Below, piece by piece: positions 1 through 6,446 of a stretch of DNA of 29,780 bases. How positions within the stretch are numbered: the first letter of the stretch is position 1; every line of letters begins with the position of its first letter. The notes beneath the pieces were generated by a model. It was not told where the DNA came from, ran no database searches, and worked only from the letters and a program-made list of their open reading frames with translations. A program made the position numbers and the translations under genes. This DNA comes from an uncultured Synergistia bacterium (GTDB lineage: Bacteria; Eremiobacterota; SpSt-956; JAKJGF01): NCBI GenBank assembly GCA_937888925.1, contig CALARM010000257.1:1-29780 (forward strand), in the 5' to 3' direction.

Positions 1-104
1 TTATAACACCTTCAGTTGATATGTTTACACAGATACTTGTAGCAGTTCCGATTATATTTTTATATGAAGGAAGTATAATATTGCTGAAGATATACAGATT
101 ATGA
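1..104 (+). CDS. tatC: C-terminal end of TatC-like Sec-independent translocase protein (partial)
   Basis: The window opens inside a reading frame that ends at TGA 102-104. The 33 visible residues begin ITPSVDMFTQILVAVP and end KIYRL. The pattern (TP, then D-x-F-T-Q, a hydrophobic helix and a short basic tail) is that of the last transmembrane helix of TatC, the membrane subunit that recognises twin-arginine signal peptides. Family knowledge: TatC ends with a similar D-P-F-T-Q helix with a YE pair near its end, and YE is present here. Only this tail is visible, so the identification rests on a short but characteristic segment. It runs the same way as the next gene, 32 bases downstream. Confidence 0.72.
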   Translation, partial: ITPSVDMFTQILVAVPIIFLYEGSIILLKIYRL

Positions 105-136
105 TTTTTTAAGGACAGATAAATAACATTCGTCAT

Positions 137-1540
137 ATGAATAATTTATATAAAAATCTGGAATGGATAAAATTTTATACTTTTAAAAATGAACCTTTCT
201 ATTATTTTCCTGATAATATGACTTTAATAGAATCTGATGAAAATTTCGGAAAACTTCTTACTGACCTCAGGGATAAAGAAGTTACTTCCATACAGGAAAA
301 TAAATATCCTGAAGGTTATGTAGAAGACGTATTATATAATATGGAAGTTCTTCATAATAAAGGTACTATGAAAAAAATAATACCTTCTTCACTTCCTGAC
401 TTTATACCATTAAATAAAATTATCATGGCAAATACATTGAAATGTAATCTATCATGTACCTATTGTTATAACAAATTTGACATTAATTCCTGTCCCCCGG
501 AAGATATGTCAGAAGAAACATTTCGGAAAGTGACGGAATTTCTTGAACATAACGGCCCTGATCTTCCATTTTACAAATTATACTTTATAGGCGGAGAACC
601 TCTTGCAAATCTCCATATACTGGAAGAAGCAGGTAAATGGGGTGAAAGATTAAGAAAAAAAGGAAGAGATCTATTCATTGCAGTAACAACTAACGGAACC
701 CTTATAAACAAAGATATAATAGATTTCTGTATGAAATACAGAATTAATCTGAAATTGACTGTAGACGGAAATGAGATGGAACATAATCTTCACAGGATAT
801 TTCCTGATGGTACCGGAAGCTATGAAAAGGTAAGAGATATGCTGCCAGATTATTTTTATTCCTATCGAAATCCGTCTAAATACGTAGCGACTACCATAGA
901 CACACTTGAAAGCGATCTGGAAGACAGAGTAATAAGACTTGCAGCGATGGGATTTAATATAATCGATTTGACCGAAATATACACTAATAAAAAAGAAGAA
1001 ACATATAAAGAAGAAGATTTAGAGAACATATTCAGAGAAAAATATAGAAAAGTCTTTGAATTTCTTTATCTTCGTGTAAGAAGCAGAAATTATCTGCGTA
1101 TAATCCCTGTATATGATACAGTAAAAAACATTCATTTTAAAAAACCTTCTTTTTCACGATGTACTGCAGGTATTGACAGTTTGTCTGTAGCACATGACGG
1201 AACGATTTATCCATGTCATCATTTCTACGGTGATAAAAGATTTGCCATGGGAACAGTTTATGAAAGAGAAATAAATCCTGATAAATTCAAACCTTACAGA
1301 ATTCCTGTAACAGAAAGGAGGGAATGCTCTGTATGCTGGGCAAGATTGTTATGCGGAGGCCCCTGTTATCATCGTTCCCTTGCAGTTACAGGAGATGCAT
1401 TCCTCTGTAATAAAATAGAATGTATAAGAAGAAAAGCACTTATTGCAGAAGCTTTTCGTTTCTATATAAGACTTAAAAATGAAGACACCCTGTCACTGAA
1501 GTATTTTTTAAATATGGATAAATATATAAGAAGCCTTTAA
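137..1540 (+). CDS. Radical SAM/SPASM domain protein, peptide-maturase type
   Basis: 467 residues, predicted cytoplasmic. The radical SAM 4Fe-4S motif CxxxCxxC is at C103, C107 and C110, followed by a GGEP motif (FIGGEPL) that contacts SAM. The C-terminal third has the Cys pattern of a SPASM domain binding auxiliary Fe-S clusters: C342, C360, C397, C400, C406, C410, C424 and C429, including CSVCW and CGGPCYH. About 95 residues precede the radical SAM core, as in peptide-modifying enzymes where this region binds the substrate leader. Such enzymes make thioether, C-C or similar crosslinks in ribosomal peptides or activate sulfatases; the substrate here is unknown. No short precursor peptide is visible beside it; the only neighbour candidate is the convergent Cys-rich gene at 1588-2154. 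The ATG at 137 has no good ribosome site at normal distance (AAGGA lies at 111-115), but a stop at 110-112 leaves no upstream ATG, GTG or TTG in frame. Confidence 0.85.
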   Translation: MNNLYKNLEWIKFYTFKNEPFYYFPDNMTLIESDENFGKLLTDLRDKEVTSIQENKYPEGYVEDVLYNMEVLHNKGTMKKIIPSSLPDFIPLNKIIMANTLKCNLSCTYCYNKFDINSCPPEDMSEETFRKVTEFLEHNGPDLPFYKLYFIGGEPLANLHILEEAGKWGERLRKKGRDLFIAVTTNGTLINKDIIDFCMKYRINLKLTVDGNEMEHNLHRIFPDGTGSYEKVRDMLPDYFYSYRNPSKYVATTIDTLESDLEDRVIRLAAMGFNIIDLTEIYTNKKEETYKEEDLENIFREKYRKVFEFLYLRVRSRNYLRIIPVYDTVKNIHFKKPSFSRCTAGIDSLSVAHDGTIYPCHHFYGDKRFAMGTVYEREINPDKFKPYRIPVTERRECSVCWARLLCGGPCYHRSLAVTGDAFLCNKIECIRRKALIAEAFRFYIRLKNEDTLSLKYFLNMDKYIRSL

Positions 1541-1553
1541 AAAGGCTTCTTAT
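1526..1553. terminator. Perfect hairpin between convergent genes
   Basis: Thirteen bases (1526-1538) pair perfectly with 1541-1553 across a two-base centre, in practice a loop of four or more. The hairpin includes the stop codon of the radical SAM gene. There is no long T-run on either side, so it may be a weak bidirectional terminator or an mRNA-stabilising stem serving both converging genes. Confidence 0.55.
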
Positions 1554-1587
1554 CAGACAGTCCAATTTCCCGGTTCTATAATAAGAT

Positions 1588-2154
1588 TTACTGCCCCAGA
1601 GGAAGTTCTAATTGCTGTGGTTCTTTTGGTTTTTCTGGTTTATCTGGCTCCCAGAACCAGTTAAAACATCCGCATGCCGTATCGAGATACCATTTACCGC
1701 CTGTAGCATAGTCTTTCGGATCAGGATGTTCAATAACTACATAATTACCTTTATCATCCCACATAGCACCACCCATACCATAGGGGCCCTTTTCATTTTC
1801 AGGATCCATATAGGGACGCCAGTAAAATACATCAGGTGCACATGCCTCATGTTTCAGACAGAAACTTCCTCCGTCTGTTTTACTTGCCAGTTCATCATAT
1901 ACCTTCGGGTCCGGATGATCACACCATACCATACCTTCACCGTTTGGATTTGGAACAAAGGCCCCTTCTTTTTCAGGAGTACCGTCTTTGACAAATAAAT
2001 ATTTTATTTTATCTCCAATATCATGGAAAAAATCCCCTATAGCGGATTTATCAGTAGGAGTAAAACTATCTTTTACTTCTGTGTCATTGACAACTTTCAT
2101 ATTGCCCTTAAGAGGATATAAATTGCCTGATTGGCCTGTTGGTTGAACATTCAT
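1588..2154 (-). CDS. Small Cys/Trp-rich protein with internal HPDPK repeat, unknown function
   Basis: I do not recognise this family. The ATG at 2154 gives 188 residues and sits behind an AAAGGCAGG site; a TTG at 2175 in frame would add seven residues and is less likely. The N-terminal third is polar (SFTPTDK near residue 37). The rest holds two related units, each starting with a turn-rich segment and HPDPK: WCDHPDPK...GGSFC...ACAPDVFYW, and IEHPDPK...GGKWYLDTACGCFNWFW. There are five Cys, one in the first HPDPK and four near the ends of the two units. The tail is Pro/Lys/Glu-rich and ends LELPLGQ. There is no signal peptide or membrane segment. It converges on the radical SAM/SPASM gene and shares its terminator hairpin. 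A role as that enzyme's substrate is possible but only inferred from proximity and the Cys/aromatic content. Confidence 0.7.
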   Translation of the reverse strand: MNVQPTGQSGNLYPLKGNMKVVNDTEVKDSFTPTDKSAIGDFFHDIGDKIKYLFVKDGTPEKEGAFVPNPNGEGMVWCDHPDPKVYDELASKTDGGSFCLKHEACAPDVFYWRPYMDPENEKGPYGMGGAMWDDKGNYVVIEHPDPKDYATGGKWYLDTACGCFNWFWEPDKPEKPKEPQQLELPLGQ

Positions 2155-2187
2155 AATGCGTAACCTGCCTTTCAATATTTTTATAAA

Positions 2188-2217
2188 AGTATATTAACAT
2201 AAAAAATACTAAAACAA
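2188..2217 (-). promoter_or_regulatory. Promoter of the Cys-rich repeat protein
   Basis: Read on the minus strand, TTGTTT (2217-2212) and TATACT (2193-2188) are 18 bases apart and lie 34 bases upstream of the ATG at 2154. One arm of the operator-like inverted repeat fills the spacer right up to the -10 box, so a protein bound there would block polymerase. Confidence 0.5.
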
Positions 2218-2245
2218 AATCTATTTTATGTTAAAATTATGTTAA
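2194..2245. promoter_or_regulatory. Three-copy TTAACAT operator-like array
   Basis: An 11-base perfect inverted repeat has arms TTAACATAAAA (2194-2204) and TTTTATGTTAA (2224-2234). A third copy of TATGTTAA follows at 2238-2245 in the orientation of the second. Two copies flank the -35 box of the minus-strand promoter and one abuts its -10 box. This looks like a repressor or response-regulator site; the binding protein is not evident in the window. Confidence 0.5.
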
Positions 2246-2292
2246 CTTTCTTCAAGTTTTCTTCCGAATATTCTCTTATATGTCCTATGTTG

Positions 2293-2320
2293 TTTACATG
2301 TATGGTAAATAGTTCATAAT
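2293..2320 (+). promoter_or_regulatory. Candidate promoter for the 2538-4762 genes
   Basis: TTTACA (2293-2298) and CATAAT (2315-2320) are separated by 16 bases. It would give a leader of about 210 bases before the ATG at 2538. That AT-rich leader shows no riboswitch or attenuator that I can recognise. A second, weaker candidate (TTGTCA at 2354-2359) lies downstream. Confidence 0.33.
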
Positions 2321-2537
2321 CTTTTCTATATATAAAGAGGTTTTTTAAACTCATTGTCAAAAATAAATATATAAATTTATGAAAAAAATTACTTCACCCA
2401 GAAGCATTTTTATTCTATGGAGGCTTTTTCTATTTATATAAACCTGAAGGGAGTTTCAGAAATACCATCTAAAATAAAGGTTTACCCCGCAGGTACCGGA
2501 TAAAAAATTTAAAAAATCAACAAGGAGGCCCATTATT

Positions 2538-3800
2538 ATGTCTGATAAGCTCAGAGAAAAGCTAAAAATCTCCGAAAAGAGATTGAAAGAGATTAACGAT
2601 TTTTTACTGGATCCGAATAACAGTGTCATAAACGATCTCTTAAAAGTAGTGGAAAAATACGGAGGAGTTGAAGAAATCAACAGAAAAGCAGAGGAAGCAA
2701 GAAAACTTCCGAACCTTCTGACTAGATTAAAGGAAACAAAATCTCCCTATCTTAAAGATATTGAATGGCTTATAGAACAGCAAGACAGGGGAGCGTTTAT
2801 CTCAGTTGCAGATTACAGAAAAAATATTCTGGGCGACAAAGTTGTAAAATTCAATGAATCTAATCCTGTTACTCTTGAGATAAGTGCACTCCAGTATTTT
2901 CCTTTTTTAATAGAAGAGGCAAAACAGTCCATAAAAAACAAAGAACTCATGCCGGGAAGATTCATAAGAGTCAGAAAGATGAAGGAACAGGAAAGTGATA
3001 ACGGAGATATACTCGCGGTGGCGGCGTCTATGGAAATACTGGGAGCAAGCTATGTAGAAACCCTTGATACAAAAGGTACTGACGGTTCCAATATTCATCT
3101 AGGAGGACCTGAAACAATTACCGGTTATTTCGGAGGTGTGGGACAGCCAAACGAACATGCTATCCAATGGATTGATGAATTTCTCTATTACTATACAAAC
3201 TATGGTATAAAACAGGTTTTGAATGTAAATCCCGGCACAGTTATGCTGGCATATCTCCTCCATAAACTGGGCGTTCACAATGAATTCAAAATTTCAGTAT
3301 TTATGGGCAATGACAATCCATATGCAGCACTGTGGACTCTTATGGGAGCAAAACTCTTTGCCGGTGATGACGGGAAAACATCGCTCATAGGGTTTAACTG
3401 GAGTAATTCTGTTGATGACAAAACCATAGAGGTAACTTCAGAAACAAGGAAATCTCTGGGGCTGGAAGATAATGTCCGCTTTGAACACCATATTACGGAA
3501 ACATGGAAAAGTATAGTAAAACAGCCTTACAACAGAAGAGAAGAGCTTTTAAAACTTGCATCAAAGGTTCCGAATATTTCTGCAAAACATGAAGGAGGAG
3601 AAGAGGAAGATGAAAGGATAAGGGAACATCCTTCCGATATACTCGACTATTTCAGAACGAAAGAAGAAATTGAAGCTTCCGGCCATATGAAGTATTTACT
3701 TGAAAATTATATGGATAAACACAGATCTGTAAATTTAACTGCAAAAGCTCTCACAGAAAAAGGGCTTTCCTTTATAGCGGCGAAGAATTTACATAAGTGA
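2538..3800 (+). CDS. Unrecognised 420-residue protein, possible TIM-barrel-type enzyme
   Basis: The start is well supported: AAGGAGG (2522-2528) lies nine bases before the ATG. I do not recognise the family. Residues 1-110 are helical and charged. Residues about 130-300 alternate predicted strands and helices with Gly-rich turns typical of an enzyme core, for example RFIRVRKM, GASYVETLDTKGTDGSN, GGPETITGYFGGVGQPNEHA, VLNVNPGTVMLAYLLHKLG and FKISVFMGNDNPYAALW. The C-terminal 90 residues are again charged and helical (EGGEEEDER). No signal peptide or membrane segment is seen. The next gene, 107 bases downstream on the same strand, is PanB-like, also a TIM-barrel protein, which hints at a shared pathway. 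I would not assign a reaction. Confidence 0.75.
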   Translation: MSDKLREKLKISEKRLKEINDFLLDPNNSVINDLLKVVEKYGGVEEINRKAEEARKLPNLLTRLKETKSPYLKDIEWLIEQQDRGAFISVADYRKNILGDKVVKFNESNPVTLEISALQYFPFLIEEAKQSIKNKELMPGRFIRVRKMKEQESDNGDILAVAASMEILGASYVETLDTKGTDGSNIHLGGPETITGYFGGVGQPNEHAIQWIDEFLYYYTNYGIKQVLNVNPGTVMLAYLLHKLGVHNEFKISVFMGNDNPYAALWTLMGAKLFAGDDGKTSLIGFNWSNSVDDKTIEVTSETRKSLGLEDNVRFEHHITETWKSIVKQPYNRREELLKLASKVPNISAKHEGGEEEDERIREHPSDILDYFRTKEEIEASGHMKYLLENYMDKHRSVNLTAKALTEKGLSFIAAKNLHK

Positions 3801-3821
3801 GTGGTGAAGAGTGAAAAGTAG

Positions 3822-3843
3822 GGGCGAACCACTGTGTTCGCCC
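3822..3843. repeat. REP-like hairpin GGGCGAAC...GTTCGCCC
   Basis: Eight bases (3822-3829) pair perfectly with 3836-3843 around a six-base loop. It lies in the 107-base gap between two co-directional genes. A related stem (GGGGCAAGAC / GTCTTCCCC) is at 19588-19612, so this looks like a dispersed intergenic family. It has no T-run and is unlikely to be an intrinsic terminator. Confidence 0.6.
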
Positions 3844-3850
3844 GGTGAGC

Positions 3851-3882
3851 ACTGGTCACTGGTCACTGATCACTGGTCACTG
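3851..3882. repeat. Tandem ACTGGTC heptamer array
   Basis: Four consecutive heptamers (ACTGGTC, ACTGGTC, ACTGATC, ACTGGTC) and a partial fifth follow directly after the hairpin at 3822-3843. Diverged GTGAGTGGTGA-type sequence also precedes that hairpin (about 3797-3818). Seven is not a multiple of three and the array is non-coding. It ends just before the ribosome site of the PanB-like gene (AGGAG at 3891-3895). Confidence 0.7.
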
Positions 3883-3907
3883 AAAAAGAAAGGAGTTACA
3901 ATACAAA

Positions 3908-4762
3908 ATGTCAGATCGTAAAAAAATAGCCCTTCCCGATCTCTTTAAGAAAAAGAAAAAGGGAATACCGATTACAATGCTTACCTGTTATGATTACCCT
4001 ACGGCATATTTTCAGGAAGAAGCAGGTATTGATATAATACTCGTAGGAGACAGCCTTGGCATGACAATGTTAGGTTATGACAGCACCCTTCCTGTAACAA
4101 TGAATGATATGCTCCGTCATGCACAGGCGGTAAGAAGAGGATCTCCAAATGCATGGCTTATAGGGGATATGCCCTATATGACCTATCAGCCATGTGTGGA
4201 AGATGCCATAAGAAATGCAGGAAGGTTTATGGCAGAAGCTGCATGTGATGCCATAAAACTCGAAGGCGGCATAGAAATTATCGACAGAGTAAAAGGTATT
4301 ATATCTGCCGGAATTCCCGTCATGGGACATTTAGGACTTACACCTCAGAGTGCAAGTGCTCTCGGAGGATTTAAAGTTCAGGGCAAAGGTGCCCTTCAGG
4401 CAAAGAAAATCGTAGACAGTGCAATGGCACTGGAAGAAGCAGGCGTTTTTGCCATATTACTCGAAATGGTTCCTGACAGAGTATGTAAATTGATTACTGA
4501 AAAGGTAAAAGACTGTATTATAATAAGCCTTGGTTCAGGTATGGATGCCCACGGACAGCTTCTCATATACCACGACATGTTCTGCCTCTATCCGAAATTC
4601 AAACCGAAAATGGCAAAGGTATTCGGAGATGCCGGAGGAGTCATACTGGAAGGACTTAAAGGTTATGTAAACGAAGTAACAGGGAAAAACTTCCCTCAGC
4701 CGGAACATTATTTCGGCATGAAAGATGAAGAATATGAGGAACTTGTTAAACTGTTAGGTTAA
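3908..4762 (+). CDS. panB: 3-methyl-2-oxobutanoate hydroxymethyltransferase (ketopantoate hydroxymethyltransferase)
   Basis: 284 residues, within or slightly above the usual PanB length. PanB transfers a hydroxymethyl group from 5,10-methylene-tetrahydrofolate to 2-oxoisovalerate to make ketopantoate, the first step to pantothenate and CoA. Signature segments are in order: LTCYDYPTA (25-33), GDSLGMTMLGYDSTLPVT with metal ligand D48, GDMPYM with metal ligand D87, IKLEGG with E119, GIPVMGHLGLTPQS, LGGFKVQGK, and the catalytic-base glutamate E186 in LLEMVP. The usual GIGAG-PxxDGQ segment reads SLGSGMDAHGQ, a mild divergence that leaves room for a related substrate. No panC or panD is in the window. 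AGGAG lies 12 bases before the ATG. The repeats upstream separate it from the unrecognised gene, but the two probably share a transcript. Confidence 0.9.
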   Translation: MSDRKKIALPDLFKKKKKGIPITMLTCYDYPTAYFQEEAGIDIILVGDSLGMTMLGYDSTLPVTMNDMLRHAQAVRRGSPNAWLIGDMPYMTYQPCVEDAIRNAGRFMAEAACDAIKLEGGIEIIDRVKGIISAGIPVMGHLGLTPQSASALGGFKVQGKGALQAKKIVDSAMALEEAGVFAILLEMVPDRVCKLITEKVKDCIIISLGSGMDAHGQLLIYHDMFCLYPKFKPKMAKVFGDAGGVILEGLKGYVNEVTGKNFPQPEHYFGMKDEEYEELVKLLG

Positions 4763-4773
4763 AGTTTCTGTAG

Positions 4774-4808
4774 AAAAAAAGGCAATATAATGTATATTGC
4801 CTTTTTTT
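4774..4808 (+). terminator. Strong intrinsic terminator after panB
   Basis: AAAAAAAGGCAATATA pairs with TATATTGCCTTTTTTT around an ATG loop (4790-4792), giving a stem of nine bases extended by an A/T stretch and a T-run. It starts 12 bases after the panB stop and would also work in the reverse direction. Confidence 0.88.
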
Positions 4809-4837
4809 TATTTCCAGAATACCCTGACAGGATTCAT

Positions 4838-4856
4838 CCCCTTAACTTTAAAGGGG
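4838..4856. terminator. Small CCCCTT/AAGGGG hairpin upstream of the A2M operon
   Basis: CCCCTT (4838-4843) pairs with AAGGGG (4851-4856) around a seven-base loop, followed by AATTTTG. It may be a second weak terminator, or an operator, since it ends four bases before the -35 box of the next promoter. Confidence 0.35.
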
Positions 4857-4860
4857 AATT

Positions 4861-4887
4861 TTGTCAAAATGCCGAACGTATTATAAT
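4861..4887 (+). promoter_or_regulatory. Promoter of the FliH-like/A2M operon
   Basis: TTGTCA (4861-4866) is followed after 15 bases by a consensus TATAAT (4882-4887); the spacer is slightly short. It lies 40 bases before the first gene, whose ATG (4928) has GAGGTG seven bases upstream. I see no other convincing promoter until after 18116, so it probably drives the whole 13-kb cluster. Confidence 0.6.
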
Positions 4888-4927
4888 AGTGATTTTCATA
4901 CAATAGCGAAATATGAGGTGAAACACC

Positions 4928-6151
4928 ATGCAACTTAAACCAGAGGAAAAAATGGCTATTTTACTGGAACTTATCCCGCAGGATCTAAGTTCTCATATAG
5001 TCAAATTTCTTACAGATGAAGAGATATCAGGTGTAAAGCGTTACAACAGCCTGGATATAGAACTGGAAGTTAAAAAAAAGGTAATAAATGAACTCTTCCC
5101 CGGTACTATTAATATTGAAGATATGAATGATATTACCGGAGCTATTACCTGTATAGCAAGGGATAATCCGGCAAAAATTGCTCTCTTAATCAAGTCTTCT
5201 CTTTCAGGAAAAACCCTTACTTTTAATGACATAATAATAACTGATATGGAAAATTTAAAGAAAGCAGAGGCCATACTTGAAGAAATTAAAAGGAAAGAAA
5301 AACGTGCAGATTCTATGGTAGAAGAAGCTCATAACCAGGTAAAAAAAATGACACTTAAGACTCAGAAAAAATGTGACATTATGATGGAAGAGCTTAAAAA
5401 TAAAGGAGCAAAACTGATAGATGATGCTAAAAATTACAGGGATAAATTAATAGAAGAAACTAAACATTACTGTAAGAAACTTATGGAAGAAGCAGAGGAT
5501 ATTTATGAACAGAATGAGCCTTCAGACGGGGAAGAAACCCGTCTGAAAACGAGAGAAATAATTAAAGAAAGCCAGGAAAAAGCAAAGGCTATGATAGACG
5601 GAGCAAAATCTTATGCCAGACAGCTTCATAGCTTTGCGAAACAGGAAGGTTTTGAGTATGGTAAGTCTCTGGGGATAGAGGCAGGCAAAAAGGAAGGAAA
5701 TGAAATATTAAAAGAAGCGCTGAAAATAAAGAATTATTTCGTGGAGGAAAGAAATAAATTCTTTTCCACTATAGATACTCAGATTGCCGAAATGGCATTT
5801 TATGTGGCAGAAAAGATTATAAAAACAGAGATAACGGCAGACCAGAATATAGTCCTGACTCTGATAAAAGACAGATTAAATGAAGTCCAGAAAGAAGAAG
5901 ATATTATCCTTGTAGTAAATCCCGAAGATTATGAATATGTAAATATTCATGAAAGTGAACTCAGGAAGGTGCTGGCCAATGTAAAAAAATTTAAAATAGA
6001 GAAAGATGAAATGATTGAAAAAGGAGGATGCATTATTGGCACTACTATTCTTGACTGCAGCAGAATAGAGTTTCATCTGAACACATTGAAACTGCTTTTT
6101 GAATATGAGAAAAATCAATCTTTTCTTACCGAAAGGAGCAGCCATGTCTAG
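4928..6151 (+). CDS. FliH/SctL-like stator protein with FliG-like N-terminus (module 1)
   Basis: 407 residues, no signal peptide. The C-terminal half has FliH/SctL features. A basic/Glu/Gly segment (GFEYGKSLGIEAGKKEG, 241-257) resembles the GYEEG-type region of FliH. It is followed by AEMAFYVAEKIIKTE (287-301), then a predicted alpha/beta domain with VVNPEDYEYV and a closing GGCIIGT (about 366-372) and EFHLNTLKLLF. Residues 110-235 form a long charged coiled coil. Residues 1-60 (EEKMAILLELIPQDLSSHIVKFLTDEEI) resemble the N-terminus of FliG, and residues 75-100 (NPAKIALLIKSSLSGKTLTFNDI) are weakly like a FliG helical motif. Family knowledge: FliH/SctL binds the export ATPase FliI/SctN as a stator and docks it to the sorting platform. 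No ATPase gene is nearby. The gene overlaps the next by eight bases and has a paralogue at 11641. Confidence 0.75.
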   Translation: MQLKPEEKMAILLELIPQDLSSHIVKFLTDEEISGVKRYNSLDIELEVKKKVINELFPGTINIEDMNDITGAITCIARDNPAKIALLIKSSLSGKTLTFNDIIITDMENLKKAEAILEEIKRKEKRADSMVEEAHNQVKKMTLKTQKKCDIMMEELKNKGAKLIDDAKNYRDKLIEETKHYCKKLMEEAEDIYEQNEPSDGEETRLKTREIIKESQEKAKAMIDGAKSYARQLHSFAKQEGFEYGKSLGIEAGKKEGNEILKEALKIKNYFVEERNKFFSTIDTQIAEMAFYVAEKIIKTEITADQNIVLTLIKDRLNEVQKEEDIILVVNPEDYEYVNIHESELRKVLANVKKFKIEKDEMIEKGGCIIGTTILDCSRIEFHLNTLKLLFEYEKNQSFLTERSSHV

Positions 6152-6443
6152 AAATTTGTTTTCTGACGAATATAAGAGAAAAATAACTTATATATGCCGT
6201 ATTGCAAAATGCAGTAAAGATGATGCCATAAAAGCTCTTCAGACACATGAGTATGATGAAAGAAAAGCTCTTAATTCCATAAGAAATAAGAAAAGAATAA
6301 AATCTGCCGGTAAATGGGGAGAAATAATAGATAAAACAGATGAACTGCTGGAAGATATGGAACAATACTGTCAGGCAGTGATTGAAGAAACGGAAGATTA
6401 TTTCAATCAATTAATGGACATTCCAGGGAAAGAAGGGGGATAA
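6144..6443 (+). CDS. 99-residue protein with UBA-like segment and coiled coil
   Basis: The start chosen is the ATG at 6144, with AAAGGAG six bases upstream, overlapping the end of the FliH-like gene by eight bases; an in-frame ATG at 6099 lacks a ribosome site. Residues 10-45 (ITYICRIAKCSKDDAIKALQ, then YDERKALNSI) have the spacing of a three-helix UBA or EF-Ts N-terminal type domain, a small protein-binding fold. Residues 55-92 are a charged helix (YCQAVIEETEDYFNQLMD) similar to the coiled coil of the preceding FliH-like protein (HYCKKLMEEAEDIYEQ). It lies directly between the FliH-like and A2M genes, three bases before the latter, and probably links or regulates them. Module 2 has no copy. 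Confidence 0.65.
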   Translation: MSRNLFSDEYKRKITYICRIAKCSKDDAIKALQTHEYDERKALNSIRNKKRIKSAGKWGEIIDKTDELLEDMEQYCQAVIEETEDYFNQLMDIPGKEGG

Positions 6444-6446
6444 TTT

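Noticed and set aside
1612..1998. 128-codon plus-strand open frame opposite the Cys-rich gene
   Set aside because: Antisense shadow rich in Phe/Ile/Trp, with no ribosome site. The minus-strand frame has ordered repeats, a promoter and a ribosome site.
2321..2537. Riboswitch in the long leader of the 2538 gene
   Set aside because: The leader is long and AT-rich, but I find no conserved riboswitch core and no terminator/antiterminator pair.
3851..3882. CRISPR array
   Set aside because: The units are contiguous seven-base repeats without spacers, so this is a simple tandem repeat.
6099..6143. Upstream ATG for the UBA-like gene
   Set aside because: No ribosome site, and it would overlap the previous gene by over 50 bases. 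The ATG at 6144 has AAAGGAG at the right distance.
4928..6151. Generic coiled-coil or V-ATPase subunit E annotation for the FliH-like protein
   Set aside because: The EGKKEG-type segment, AEKIIKTE helix and GGCIIGT ending together fit FliH/SctL better, although the subunit E relationship is real and a profile search should decide.
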